NCBI GenBank assembly: GCA_025526915.1
Contig: JAHLKH010000092.1
Span: forward strand, 34,253-98,252
DNA: 64,000 nucleotides
Source of the DNA: Entophlyctis helioformis
Lineage: Eukaryota > Chytridiomycota > Chytridiomycetes > Chytridiales > Chytriomycetaceae
Direction: 5' to 3'
The notes under the pieces were generated by a model that worked only from the letters and a program-made list of their open reading frames with translations, had not been told where the DNA came from and did not search any database. Below, piece after piece: positions 42,152-52,877 of the stretch. How positions within the stretch are numbered: the stretch's first letter is position 1; every line of letters starts with the position of its first letter. Made by a program: the position numbers and the translations under genes.

Positions 42152-44227
42152 TCACAGGCAGCTTCCGTTGTGGCAATCCTCGGGCCACAGCGGACTCGCC
42201 CGCACGCCCCGCGCGACAAGCATCTCGCGGTGGCTGTCCAGCCGCTTGGCCGCCTCGCCCCAGTGCCGGCTTGGCGACATGGTCCACAGCACCTCTGCCA
42301 CCGCCGACGCGCGCGGAAACACGACCGCCTCGATGTTGTTCTCGTCGACCATCTCCGTCCACATGTTGACTTCGCCGCCAATCACCAGCTTCTGCTGCTC
42401 GCTGCTCTGCCCGTCCAGCGGCGAGTAGTGGTACATGTGTGCCCACGTCTTGAACGGATCGCACCACGACTGCCCGCCCGAGACGTAGCTGCCGAGCCCA
42501 CAGTCCAGGTACCAGTGCGAGCTGGGGCTGGCAATCACGCGGAACCCCTTGGATGTGATGCGCGACACGGACTCGGCCCCCTTCCATGCCTGGATGATGG
42601 TGCTCTTGGGCAGCGACAGCCCGTGCTCGAGTGCAAGCTCTTCCCAGAACACGGGCGTCTTGCCACTGGCTGCTGCCATGGCGTGAATGCGATCGCTAAA
42701 GTCTTGCAGCAGCCGGTTCAGGTCCCACGACCGAGACGCCAGAAAGCTCGACACGCCCGCGTCTTCTAGGTAGCACTTGGCGTTGATCTCGTCGCTGCCA
42801 AAGTGGAAGAGCGGGTCTGGGAATGCCGCAGCCTGCTCCTTGACCAGCGTGCCAACGACATTGTACGTCTCGTTGCGAGTTAGGTCCAGTTGGCCACACG
42901 GCGGCTGGTTGCAGTAGCGAGTCCATGGCTGGCGGTTTGCACAGACCACAAGGCCAGGCATGCCAAGTCCCCATGCGTACGAGTGCCCAGGCATGTCCAG
43001 CTCTGGAATGACACGGATGCCGCGATCCTCGCCATACGCAACAATGCGGGCAACGTCTTGCGGCGTGTATACTTGCCACGGCGAGTATGCACCTTTTCCA
43101 GACAGGCCGGGGAAAGCCGCCGACTGGATAGGGAACGACTGCGAATCGACGACGTGCCAGTGGAAGACGTTGAGCTTGGACGCTGCCATGCCGTCCATGA
43201 TGCGCAAGAGCGTGTCGACGGGGATATAGTGGCGCGAGGTGTCGATGAGAACGCCGCGATGGGCCAGGCGCGGAGTGTCTGTGATGAGCCAAGGCACGTT
43301 GCGGATGACAAACCCGGGGATGATGGATGCGGCGAGTGCACCGGTGGCATTGACACAGACGCCTGCACGCAGCGCATGCGCAGGGATGCGGGTGATGGGC
43401 GAGATGAGCTGGGCCAGGGTCTCGAGCGCGCGGATGGCAGCGACGGGCGAGGCTGCTTTGATGGTCGCTTCGGATCCGTCGGCGGGGATGGCGAGGCTGT
43501 AGGACTCGTCGGCCGATGCCACGGGCACTTCATCGCCAACGGCGATGGTGATGAGAACGCGGCTGAGCAGCGGCATGCTCGGGCCGGATGGCGGTGCCGA
43601 TCCGGGCACCGACCCAGGCACAGGCCCAGGCCCAGGCACAGAAGCATTGGCCGACGCCGACGGGGCAGACGCAGCAGTCGTCGTGGATATCTGGCAGCCA
43701 CGGGCAAAGAACACAGAGTCGAGGTACCGAGCGATGGCGCGGTCGAGGCGCGCGGACACGGCGCCTTGCACGGCAAACTGCAGGCGCGGGTCGACAAGCA
43801 CGGCGGCGGCAGCGCTCTCGCCGTGGGTGAAGGCCTGCGGCAGAGGCCACAGCACGGCGCCCGGCGTGCTGCTGGTTGGCGCAACGGACGTGAGCGGCGG
43901 CACCGACAGGCTGCCAGGACCGCCCGCCAGGCCGCTGTTGCGCACAATGGCCTGGATGACGCCGAGCGACACTGCGACGAGGGCCACGGCGAGGACGGTG
44001 GCGAGCGACGTGCAGGCCAGGGCAGCGCTGCGCCAGCCGCTGGATCGAGCCTTGGACGACGTTGACGCTGCGAGATGCAACGTCGGTGCAGCCAGTGCAG
44101 CTGCAGATGCAGATGCACGCCTCTGGCCAGCGGGACTGCCCGCGGGACTGCCCGCCGGGTGCAGCAGGGCGTCTGCGTCGTGAGCGTCGACGCTCGACCC
44201 GTGGCTCTGGTGCCTCGAGTGCGTCAT
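42152..44227 (-). CDS. Beta-N-acetylhexosaminidase (GH20), membrane-anchored, intronless
   Basis: Removes terminal GlcNAc/GalNAc, for example from chitin oligomers or glycoproteins. ATG 44227 (MTHSRHQSHGSSVD) is followed by a disordered tail and one hydrophobic helix around residues 70-90 (LATVLAVALVAVSLGVIQAI), so a type II membrane protein is predicted. The catalytic domain shows RGVLIDTSRHYIPVDTLLRI, FHWHVVDSQSFPI, RVIPELDMPGHSYAW, then FHFGSDEINAKCY with the catalytic Asp-Glu pair, and GGEVNMWTEMVDENN plus WPEDCHNGSCL at the end. The family usually has GGDE; Ser replaces the second Gly here. The length (691 residues) is longer than secreted fungal enzymes because of the N-terminal part. 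No intron is needed. The next gene on the same strand starts 87 bp downstream. Confidence 0.92.
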   Translation of the reverse strand: MTHSRHQSHGSSVDAHDADALLHPAGSPAGSPAGQRRASASAAALAAPTLHLAASTSSKARSSGWRSAALACTSLATVLAVALVAVSLGVIQAIVRNSGLAGGPGSLSVPPLTSVAPTSSTPGAVLWPLPQAFTHGESAAAAVLVDPRLQFAVQGAVSARLDRAIARYLDSVFFARGCQISTTTAASAPSASANASVPGPGPVPGSVPGSAPPSGPSMPLLSRVLITIAVGDEVPVASADESYSLAIPADGSEATIKAASPVAAIRALETLAQLISPITRIPAHALRAGVCVNATGALAASIIPGFVIRNVPWLITDTPRLAHRGVLIDTSRHYIPVDTLLRIMDGMAASKLNVFHWHVVDSQSFPIQSAAFPGLSGKGAYSPWQVYTPQDVARIVAYGEDRGIRVIPELDMPGHSYAWGLGMPGLVVCANRQPWTRYCNQPPCGQLDLTRNETYNVVGTLVKEQAAAFPDPLFHFGSDEINAKCYLEDAGVSSFLASRSWDLNRLLQDFSDRIHAMAAASGKTPVFWEELALEHGLSLPKSTIIQAWKGAESVSRITSKGFRVIASPSSHWYLDCGLGSYVSGGQSWCDPFKTWAHMYHYSPLDGQSSEQQKLVIGGEVNMWTEMVDENNIEAVVFPRASAVAEVLWTMSPSRHWGEAAKRLDSHREMLVARGVRASPLWPEDCHNGSCL

Positions 44228-44849
44228 GGCGTGTGTCTGGTCTGGTCTGTGTGTCTGTGTATGTGTCTGTGTCTGTGTATGTGTCGGTCGTTGGCTGAGT
44301 TGATCGCTGTAACGCCTTGGATACCTGCGATGCCCTCGATGCCCGCGAAGCCAGCGAAGCAGCACCACACCACGACACGCGCACATTTGCAGCATCGATT
44401 GATTGCACGGCCGCCAGCAGCTTGCCACACGCACCCGCAACCGCACCCGCCAGAGCCAGAGAATGCCCATTGCGCCTTCGTCGACCACCTCTGCCGTCCA
44501 CGTCTCTGCTCTTACTGCTCTTACTGCTCCCTCGTCTGCTCCTGCTGCTGCCTGCACTGCTGCCTGCCTGGCCCTGCCGTCCGCAACCACGACCACGCCC
44601 GCGCCGACCACGTCTCCGAAACCGCCGCCCAAGCCCGTCCCGCCCACGCCCGGTATGTGTTGCGCCTGCCCTGGCAGTGGCGACGCTGCGTCTGGCTGTG
44701 CGTCGTCTGGCTGTGCGTGTGTGCCGCCTGTTTCTCAACTTGTGTGCCATGGCCCTCTGTCTGTCTCTGGTGCCTGTGCCTGTGCGTCTGTCTCTTGCGC
44801 TGTCTCTTGCGCTGTCTCTGCGTCCGTCTCTTGTGCGTCGTGCAGCACT
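44228..44849. other. Intergenic region with TGTGTC repeats
   Basis: Upstream of the hexosaminidase lies an imperfect TGTGTC/TGTGTA repeat (44231-44286), then GC-rich DNA with long open frames on both strands that look like composition artefacts. The region should include promoters for the hexosaminidase and the plus-strand acidic gene. A longer plus-strand frame crosses it, but no start or domain supports coding. Confidence 0.4.
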
Positions 44850-46226
44850 ATGACGTCTGCGAGTCACTCCCGCCTGCCTGCTGCTGCTGTACACAAGCCG
44901 GCCAGCACCTACGCCAGCAGCTACGCCCACCATGCGTCGCTCGCCCTCGCCCACAGACGCAGCCGCCCGCTCCGCGCACGCTCGCTGCCGTCGCTGCCGT
45001 CGTCTGGCCGCTCTGCGCTCGGCCTGCTCAAGGCTGCTGCGGCCGCCGCTGCCGCCTCCACCGCCGGCCCGCTCGCCCCATGAATCCGCTGCCCAAGCCG
45101 CTGCCCGCTCGGCTGCCCGCTCGCAGAAGCTTTCCGCTGCGACGCCGCTTCGATCCCCGCAGCACTCGCACCGGATCCAAGGCTGCCAGCTACCGCACGG
45201 CCCACTCCAACCCATCGCCCACACCACCGCCCACACCCCTCGCAGCGCGGCTGTCTCTGTTGATGCCAGACTGCGTCTGTCTCACGAGCCTGTCTCGCCA
45301 TCTCGCCCATCTCGCCATCTCGCCTGCCCCATCGGCCCCTCTCTCCGAGCCCGCTGCCTTCACGCCGGCCTTCCCCTCGCCCGTCTCGCTGGCCGATCTC
45401 GCCGCCTTTGGCCTCGACAGCCTCGGATACGGATCGCTGTTCCCGACGCTGGGCAGCTCGCCCTCGCCGTTTGCTGGCTCGCCATGCGACTCTGTCGGCT
45501 CTTCCGGCTCCATCGGCGACCATGCCAGCGACTATGCCAGCATCTACACGCTTCTCTGGACTCGCCGCCGTACTGTCCCGAGTCGGTCGACACGGCCGAC
45601 GATGACGCACTCGACATGGACATTGACAATGCACTCGCGGATCTTGGTCTCGACATGGACGACGATTCGTTTGGCGGCTCGCTCTGCGGCTCGTTTGATG
45701 ACTCTGACGTGATGTGCTCTGATGATGATGGCGATGACGATGCCGATGAGCTGGACGGTGACACGGACCGCTTGGATGGTGCTGACGTGCAGGATGGCGC
45801 GGCGGCCAGTGCAGCGTGGAACGACACCAAGACCACGAAGCAAAGGGAGTGGATGCAGAGGCTGTGGATGCCACGCCGAGGGCAGGCGATGCTGATGCAC
45901 CGCGCGGTGCTGGTGCATCGACGCCTGCTTCTGCTGCTGCCTCTGCTGCTTGCACTTTATCTTCACTCACCCCTTGTGTTGAGCGTATTGGTGCTGCGTC
46001 TGCTTCTGTCTGTGCGTCTGCTCCTGCCTGCGCTCCTGCCTGCGCTCCTGTGCCAGCCATCTCTGCATGCATCTGTGGCTCCTCCTGCTCTTGGCCCGAC
46101 TCTGACGAGCTCTTCCACGCGTCGTTGGACTTTGCTGTTGCTGCGTCGGCATCGCCGCCGTCGCCCGCCTGCTTCACGGAGCCTTCGTTTGAGGATCTTG
46201 CAAGGTGGTTTGGACATGATGCTTGA
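44850..46226 (+). CDS. Hypothetical Ser/Pro-rich acidic protein, frame-shifted in this sequence
   Basis: A candidate gene pieced from successive plus-strand frames. From ATG 44850 (MTSASHSRLPAAAVHKPAST) or ATG 45080 come Ser/Pro/Ala-rich regions, then VSLADLAAFGLDSLGYGSLF, then the strongly acidic ALDMDIDNALADLGLDMDDD and DSDVMCSDDDGDDDADELDG, and an Ala/Cys/Pro-rich end with SFEDLARWFGHDA stopping at 46226. Frames change near 45545-45560 and 45825-45845; each needs one missing base. The acidic, LxxLxL-bearing middle resembles an activation domain, which is speculation. A 418-codon minus-strand frame covers the same DNA and also looks protein-like, so strand is not certain. No known family is recognised. 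Confidence 0.35.
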
Positions 46227-46553
46227 GCGGCTCGTCTTGCTCTCGCTCTTGCTCTCTCTCTTTACCATTCCAGCCGTGCTCATCCATCCACTCTTGCGTC
46301 TTCTCTTGCATCCACTCGTGCATCCACTCGTTTCTTTTCTCGCCGTCGCTGCGTCGCTCGTTAGCCGCCACAGACACCGTCGGACACTTGCGCTTGCCCT
46401 CTCTTTCTGAAGCCGACGCGGTCCCTCTCTGATCCCACTCTGATCCCACTCTGCTTCTACTACTCTGTTACTCTCTTGCTGCCGTGCTGCCGTGCTGCCT
46501 CTCTGTAATACATTCGTTTGTCGCGTTCAACGACTTCCCCTCCACACCCTCCA

Positions 46554-48983
46554 ATGACCAAGCTGCCCACCAACACCACCGCCCGCCTGGCAGCGCTCCG
46601 CGAGCACCTCGCCAAGCACAACCTGCAGGCGTTCATTGTGCCCTCGGAGGACGCCCACCAGGTGCGTGCCTCGCTGCCTGCTGCCTCCGCTGCCTGCTCC
46701 ACTGCCCGCTCCACTGCCCGCCTTGGCTGCACGGAGATCGCCGGCCTTGGCCTTGCGGTGGTGGTGGCTGCTTCAACTGCTGCTGCTGCTGCTCCACATC
46801 CACGCCGCAGGGCATTCTGGCCATGCGTCTAACCCTGCCTGTGCACCCGTCTGCCACCTGCCACCTGCCACCTACCGTCTACCGCCCACTCGCCCGCACA
46901 GTCCGAGTACATTGCTCCCTGCGATGCCCGCCGGGCGTACATTTCGGGCTTCACCGGCTCGGCTGGCGTTGCCGTCGTCACCTCCACCAAGGCCGCCCTG
47001 TGGACCGACGGCCGCTACTACCTCCAGGGATCGCAGCAGCTCGACAGCAACTGGATCCTGCAAAAGGACGGCCTGCCCGAGGTGCCGTCTCGCAGCGAGT
47101 GGCTCACGCAGGTCCTGCCTGCCGCCTCGCGCATCGGTATCGACGCCGAGCTCGTCTCTGTCAGTACGTCCGTGCACGCTCTTGGCCGTCGTGCCGTCGT
47201 GCCGTCAGCTGACATGCACGCTCGCTTACCATTCTGCCTGGCTGTGCTTTTGGCTGCGGTGCTTGCCATCGCCATCCAGACGAGGCCAAGGTGCTCTCCG
47301 ACTCGCTGACCAAGGCCGGCCACTCGATCGTTCACACCCCCAACCTCGTTGATGCCATCTGGGAGGGCCGCCCTGCCCGCCCCGTCAACCCCGTCAAGGT
47401 GCTTGACCTCAAGTACTCTGGTTCGTCTCGCCACGGCCATGCTTTCTGTGTAATGTCGTGATGCTGACATCCCGCCTGGATCGTGCAGGCCAGCCCTTTG
47501 AGGAGAAGATTGCTGCTCTCCAGCAGCAGCTCAAGCAGGAGAAGCGTTCCGCCTTTGTCGTGACTGCTCTCGACGAGATCGCATGTGAGTACCGTCGACT
47601 GCGACGCAACCTGAACACTGCGCAGCTGCATCTGACGTGACGTGACGTGGCGTGACGTTGGCCACAGGGCTGTTCAACCTGCGCGGCTCGGATGTCGAGT
47701 GCAACCCCGTTTTCTTCTCCTACTCGATCGTCACGGTCGACAACGTCTTCCTGTTCATCGACGAGTCCAAGCTGACTGCCGAAGTCAAGGCCCACCTTGG
47801 CTCCAAGGTCATTGTCAAGCCTTACGGCTCCGTGTTTGAGCACCTCAAGGCCTTCCAGAGCGCTGGTGTCGCAGAAAAGGTCTGGATCGACATGCGCTGC
47901 AGCCAGGCTGTCAAGGAGGCTCTTGGCGGCGACGCCAACACGGTCGTCGCCCGCTCGCCGATCCAGATGGCCAAGGCCATCAAGAACGCCACGGAGCTCC
48001 AGGGATTCCGCGAGTGCCACAAGCGCGACGCCGTGGCGCTCTCGCGCTACTTTGCCTGGCTCGAGGACGAGCTCGTGAACAAGAAGAACACGACCATCAC
48101 CGAGGCCGAAGGCGCTGACCGCCTCGAGGCGTTCCGCAAGGCGATCCCGGACTTTGTCGGCCTCAGCTTTGACACCATCTCGTCGACTGGCGCCAACGGA
48201 GCCATCATCCACTACAAGCCCGAGCACGGCAACTGCGCCGTCATCGACGTCAACAAGATGTACCTTTGCGACTCGGGTGCCCAGTTCCTCGACGGCACCA
48301 CCGACACCACGCGCACGATGCACTTTGGCACGCCGACGGCCCGCGAGAAGGATGCCTACACGCGTGTCCTCAAGGGCCATATCCAGCTCGACATGCTCGT
48401 CTTCCCGGTCGGCACCACCGGCTACATCATCGACGCCATCTCGCGTCTGCCCCTCTGGCGCGCTGGCCTGGACTTCCGCCACGGCACGGGCCACGGTGTT
48501 GGCTCGTACCTCAATGTGCACGAGGGTCCCCACGGCATTGGATACCGCATCACTCTCAACGATGTCAAGCTTGCCGAGGGCATGACCGTCACCAACGGTA
48601 CGTGTCAGTGTCTCGTTTTGCTGCTGTCGTTGCTGTTGTTGGTCGTGTCCGGCCATCACTCACACCTGTCACGGTTGTCCTGCGGTTGCAGAGCCGGGAT
48701 ACTACGAGGACGGCGCGTTTGGCATCCGCATCGAGAACGTGCTCCTGATCAAGAAGGTGAACACGCCAACCGCTTCGGCGACCGCGACTACCTCGGCTTC
48801 GAGCACGTGACCGTGACGCCCATCCAGACCAAGCTCATTGAGCCGTCGCTGCTCACGGTCGAGGAGAAGGCGTGGGTCAATGCGTACAACAAGGAGTGCT
48901 TTGACAAGGTGTCGCCGCTGTTTGAGTCCAAGACCGACCCCGGCTACCTGTGGCTCGTTCGCGAGACGCAGCCCATGGCCTGA
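46554..48983 (+). CDS. XPNPEP1: Xaa-Pro aminopeptidase (aminopeptidase P, M24B), cytosolic
   Basis: Removes the N-terminal residue before proline. ATG 46554 ([20 protein letters not shown]) leads to [15 protein letters not shown] and [11 protein letters not shown] (N-terminal creatinase-like domain), then [21 protein letters not shown] and the metal ligands: [16 protein letters not shown] (two Asp), [10 protein letters not shown] (His), [17 protein letters not shown] (Glu) and GFEHVT (Glu). It ends [14 protein letters not shown] at 48981-48983. Introns lie near 46662-46901, 47164-47279, 47420-47488, 47585-47667 and 48600-48691. After LLIKKVNTP (near 48762-48770) the reading frame jumps to [14 protein letters not shown] with no space for an intron; one missing base in a CC run explains it. 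The C-terminal residues are otherwise as expected. Confidence 0.92.
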
Positions 48984-49199
48984 TGAGTGCATGGACTGGC
49001 TCCCTCGCTGGCTCCTTGGCTGCAATCGTGAGCCGAAGAAAAGATGGCTGTAACAGCAAAGGTGGCTTCGTTTACAAACGCGTCGCAAACGCGTTTCAAT
49101 CAAATGAACCATGGTGCACTGTGCTATTCTTTGTGTATTGACTGTAAAAACTGGGGCAAAAAGGATGCTGGAGTGGGACACAGATGGGCAAATCAAGGG

Positions 49200-52150
49200 C
49201 TAGGCGTAGTGGAAAGCGAGAACTGCTGATGGCAGCGCCGACCTTGGTGACACCGCCGTCGGCCGTGAAGCGGACGAGCATGGTGAACTTCTCCGAGGTA
49301 GTGGTGATGGGGAACTGGGCGTTGATGGCACCCTTGCCAGAGACGCCGTCAACCGTAGTGCCGTCGGCCTTGGTGGACGTGAAGAGCGGGGTGGCTTCGC
49401 CGTCGAAGCCCTCAGAGCCACGATGTAAACCTGGAAATAGTCAAAGTCGACCTCGGTGTCGTACGTGGCGGCAATGTTGGCGTAAAGCTTAGTGCCACGG
49501 GAGCCGTGAAGAAGAAGGCAATCGACGTGTCCGTGTTGTCGGCGTAGCTCAGACCGTCGCTGACCTGCCACTTGCCGGCAGCCTTGGTCCAGCCCTTGGT
49601 GGGGTTAAAGAGGGGGGTTCCAAGGTTGTAAATGCCGATGGCGGGGCTCAGGTTCTGGTCCCAGTTGAAGCCCTTGCTGGCATCAAGGCGAACAGCAGCA
49701 TTGGGGATGGATCGAATGTAGCGCTTGGTCTTGAGGAACTGCTTGTCGCCCTTCTTGCCGATGATCGTGAGGGCAGTGTTGCCGAGGCCCTTACCCTCGG
49801 GAGTGACGGGGATCGGAAGAACGCGCTTGACGCCAAGGTTGGAGAACAGGTCGACACGGCGGCCGAGACGCTTGCCGCTGTTGGTCTGCACGGTGATCGA
49901 CTCGAGACCGGTCATCTCGGGAGAAAGCTTGGCGCTGCCGGCAGTGACCTCGAGGGTCGCGGGCTCGAGCACAAACGTGAGGCCAGCCTTGCCAGTCTTC
50001 TTGCCCTCCTCGGCGAGCGCGTCCGCGATGCGGTCAAACTGCGACGAGGTGGTGGCGCCAGGGAGAATGTCCTCAATGCGGGCACGGATGACGGTGTCGG
50101 CCTTGATACCAAGGTCCTCGATCAGCTTGCCCTCGTTGAGGCCGTTGCGAACCGACTGGCGGATACCAGTGGTGATGCGGTTACCGAACAGAGTCGCGCC
50201 AACCGTGAGCTCGGTCGTGAACGGCACGGGCTTGAAGTCGGTCGGGTTGATCGAAATGAGCTCGGGAAGCTGCAGAATGTTGGCACCGCCGGCACCGGTC
50301 GCGCCGTCCTCGCCAAAGATAGTGCCAGTGGCAGAGTCCTGGAAGTTGGCCGAGAGCATGTCACAGGCCGAGTAGCAGCGGCCGTTGTTGAGGATGCCGA
50401 CGGGCTTGAGGTACGCCTGGCCAACCGTGTTGACGTTCTCGAAAAAGTCAAACAGGCCGATCTCGGTGTACTTGGATCCCGGCTTGGTGCGACCGTAGAC
50501 ATCGTGCCACTCGTCACCAGGGCCAGACGGGTCGACAAACGTGCGCTTCATGACGTCGTTGTACAGGTAGCGAGCACCGAACGGGTTGAAGTCGGGCTTG
50601 AACAGCTGCGGGATCGAGTTGGCGTACGTGATCGAGCCGCCGCCGTTGTCGCGGAGGTCGATCATGATGGCGTTGGTGTCCTTGAGCTGTCTGATGAGCA
50701 GCGAGCGGATGATCTCGATGGCGGCAGCGTCATCGGGGGGCGTGAAGTTGTCCAGGCGGAGAACACCGAGGTTCTTGCCCTTGGGGTCCCAGATGCCAAA
50801 CGACAGGCCAGGAACACCAGACGGCTTGAGGTCGACGGGGCCGATCGCGAGGTCGCCGAGAGCCTCCTTCTTGTGCTCAAGGAACGGCGACTCGATGATG
50901 GCCATGGGGCGCTTGAGGGGGTTGGCGGCGACGGGGAGCTGCGTAGAGGTCTCCTTGTCGCCGGCAAACGACGCCTGGTCGGCAGCAGATGCACCGGGGA
51001 CGGTCGAGTTGGTGAGCTTCTTGTACAGGTTGGTCGTGGCGGTCCAGCAGCCGTTGTTGCGCGACGTGACGTAGTTGATCACCGACGAGTACGTGCGCCG
51101 GTCGCACGCGACTTGAACGTGAACGTGATCGTGTCCTGGGCAGGCAGGCGGTTGATGGAGCCAGGCACAACGTTGAGGTAGTCGAGCGCACGACGGTGGC
51201 CGCCAAAGTCGTTGGCACCGGCACCCGACGTGAACTGGTTCTTCTTGAACCACTGGACAAACGAGTCGCCGTTGACAGACACAAGCTCGTCGCCGACCGT
51301 GATGGCGGCAAAGTCGGCACCGAGGAGAGCGGTCACGCCAGCGCGCGGGTCCTTGCGGCTGACAACAACACGGGGGTTGTTGGCAATGTCGGTGTCGGCA
51401 CCCTCGACGAGCTCAAAGAAGACACCGGTGGTGGCAGAGAAGCAGCGGTGGGGGCCGGCCATGAAGAAGCGGGTGTGCAGGTCACGGCCGCGGATGAAGG
51501 CGTCCGAGATCTTGAGCTGGAGGTCGGCATCCGAGACGGTCGCAATGTTCTTGCGGAGGTCGGTGATGATGGGGAAGATGTCGCCGGCGGCACCGTAGTT
51601 GATGAGCTTGGACTCGGCGTTGACCCACGCCTGTGTTGTCCAGCCAACGACGAGACGGCGAGATAAGAGCACGGGCGGGAAAACAAACAAGGTGGCGCAA
51701 GCCAGTCAGCGCGCTGTGTGGCTCAATCGCTGGCGTCATGGTTTGTGCACTCGGCGATGACGCAAGGGGCGGCCAAGGGGGGAGGTGGCAAGGCGCAGAG
51801 GCAGGTGGCAGATGGCAGGTGGCAGGTGGTGGGTGTGCACAGCGATAGCAGGGGCAGCACGGGCAACAACAACAACAACAACAACAACAACACAACACCA
51901 GCAGGGGCAGCAGGGGCAGCGGCAACGGCAACGGCAACAGGGCTTGAGCAGGAGAAGGGGGGTACACAGGACCACATACCTTGCCGAGAACAGTCTCGAC
52001 CTGGGTGAGGAGACCGTCACGCTGCTCAGCGTTGAACGGCAGGAACGTGGTGAAGCGACCGGCGGCGCGGTCGTCCTTGAGGGTGTTGAGCGTCTGCGCC
52101 TGGGCAGAGGTAGCGAGGAGAGCAACGGCGGCAGCAGCAACAGCGAGCAT
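49200..52150 (-). CDS. Secreted S41-family serine peptidase (tail-specific protease-like)
   Basis: ATG 52150 opens MLAVAAAAVALLATSAQAQT, a clear signal peptide cut after AQA. A GTATGT donor near 51980 and an acceptor near 51628 frame a roughly 350-nt intron. A PDZ-like region follows (DFAAITVGDELVSVNGDSF), then the S41 core: NAIMIDLRDNGGGSITYANS and GILNNGRCYSACDMLSANFQ, whose Ser fits the nucleophile. The C-terminal beta domain continues IAFFFTAP, then RGTKLYANIAATYDTEVDFD, then GSEGFDGEATPLF. Frames change near 51105-51114, 49500 and 49418-49426; each fits one missing base. The exact end is unsure: a TAG at 49200 in one frame (SAVLAFHYA) or 49096 in another. Secreted S41 peptidases of this type are abundant in chytrids. 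It is convergent with aminopeptidase P. Confidence 0.85.
51864..51892 (+). repeat. AAC trinucleotide run in the S41 peptidase intron
   Basis: About nine AAC units (GTT on the coding strand) lie in the first intron of the peptidase gene. Confidence 0.8.
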
Positions 52151-52877
52151 GTCTACAGGTGTATGAAGGCTATCGAACTGGTTGCCGAGGAGACGGCAGA
52201 CGTGCCGACCTTTTATACCTGAACAGCTCATTCATCCAAAAAGGAATTTCTCGCTCGACACGCTGCTCCCCACGCTGCTCCCCACGCGCCTGAGCACGCG
52301 GAAGCCACGCGGCAGCCACGCGGCAGGTGCCCTTTGGTTGGGCCGACAGCAACAACAGCGAGTGGACATTTGGAAAATCAGCAGCAGCACACAGAGTGGG
52401 GATCATCGTGACTAGCCCCCTTTCCAAGGCGAGCCCAAGCCCAAGCCCAAGCGGAAGCCCAAGCGCAAGCAAGCATGAACGCCACCATGGTCGATCGCAG
52501 CGACGTCCAGCTTGATGTTTGCGGGACGACGCAGGCAGCCAGCCGACGGCATCGGCCTTGGCGGAGACCGGCCGCGCCTGTTGACGTGCCCTTTGCCTCG
52601 TCACTTGCTCGGCTCCTCGACAGCTGCCAAGAGTCTGCAACTCGCGACAGCCTGGCTGCGCTTCGGCGTTGCAGGAGCACTGCGGGCAGCCATGCAGTCT
52701 GATGGATCTGCTCGCTGTCGCATAGGCCGTGCACCTTGGCCCAGCTAGCGCTTCGCCCATCGGACGGCCGGCACGCCGTGGGCCGCGATCCGCCTGCGTG
52801 CGTCGGCCGCAGGCAGCGTGCCCTTTTCACGCCTTCCGACCGTGTCCTGCGGCTTCCCGAGATCGCATCGCACGCAG
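52151..52877. promoter_or_regulatory. Divergent intergenic region, S41 peptidase/ALDH
   Basis: About 730 bp between divergent ATGs. It contains a TTTTATA element (52212-52218), which sits about 60 bp upstream of the peptidase ATG and could act as a TATA box for it, and short tandem repeats (CCCCACGCTGCT near 52269; CCAAGC-type hexamers near 52434-52470). No gene is supported. Confidence 0.4.

Noticed and set aside
44921..46177. Minus-strand 418-codon frame as a separate gene
   Set aside because: It is antisense to the acidic candidate gene, changes character to His/Arg/Ser shadow sequence midway, and has no domain.
49725..51181. Plus-strand frames opposite the S41 peptidase
   Set aside because: They are explained as the complement of a well-supported conserved protein.
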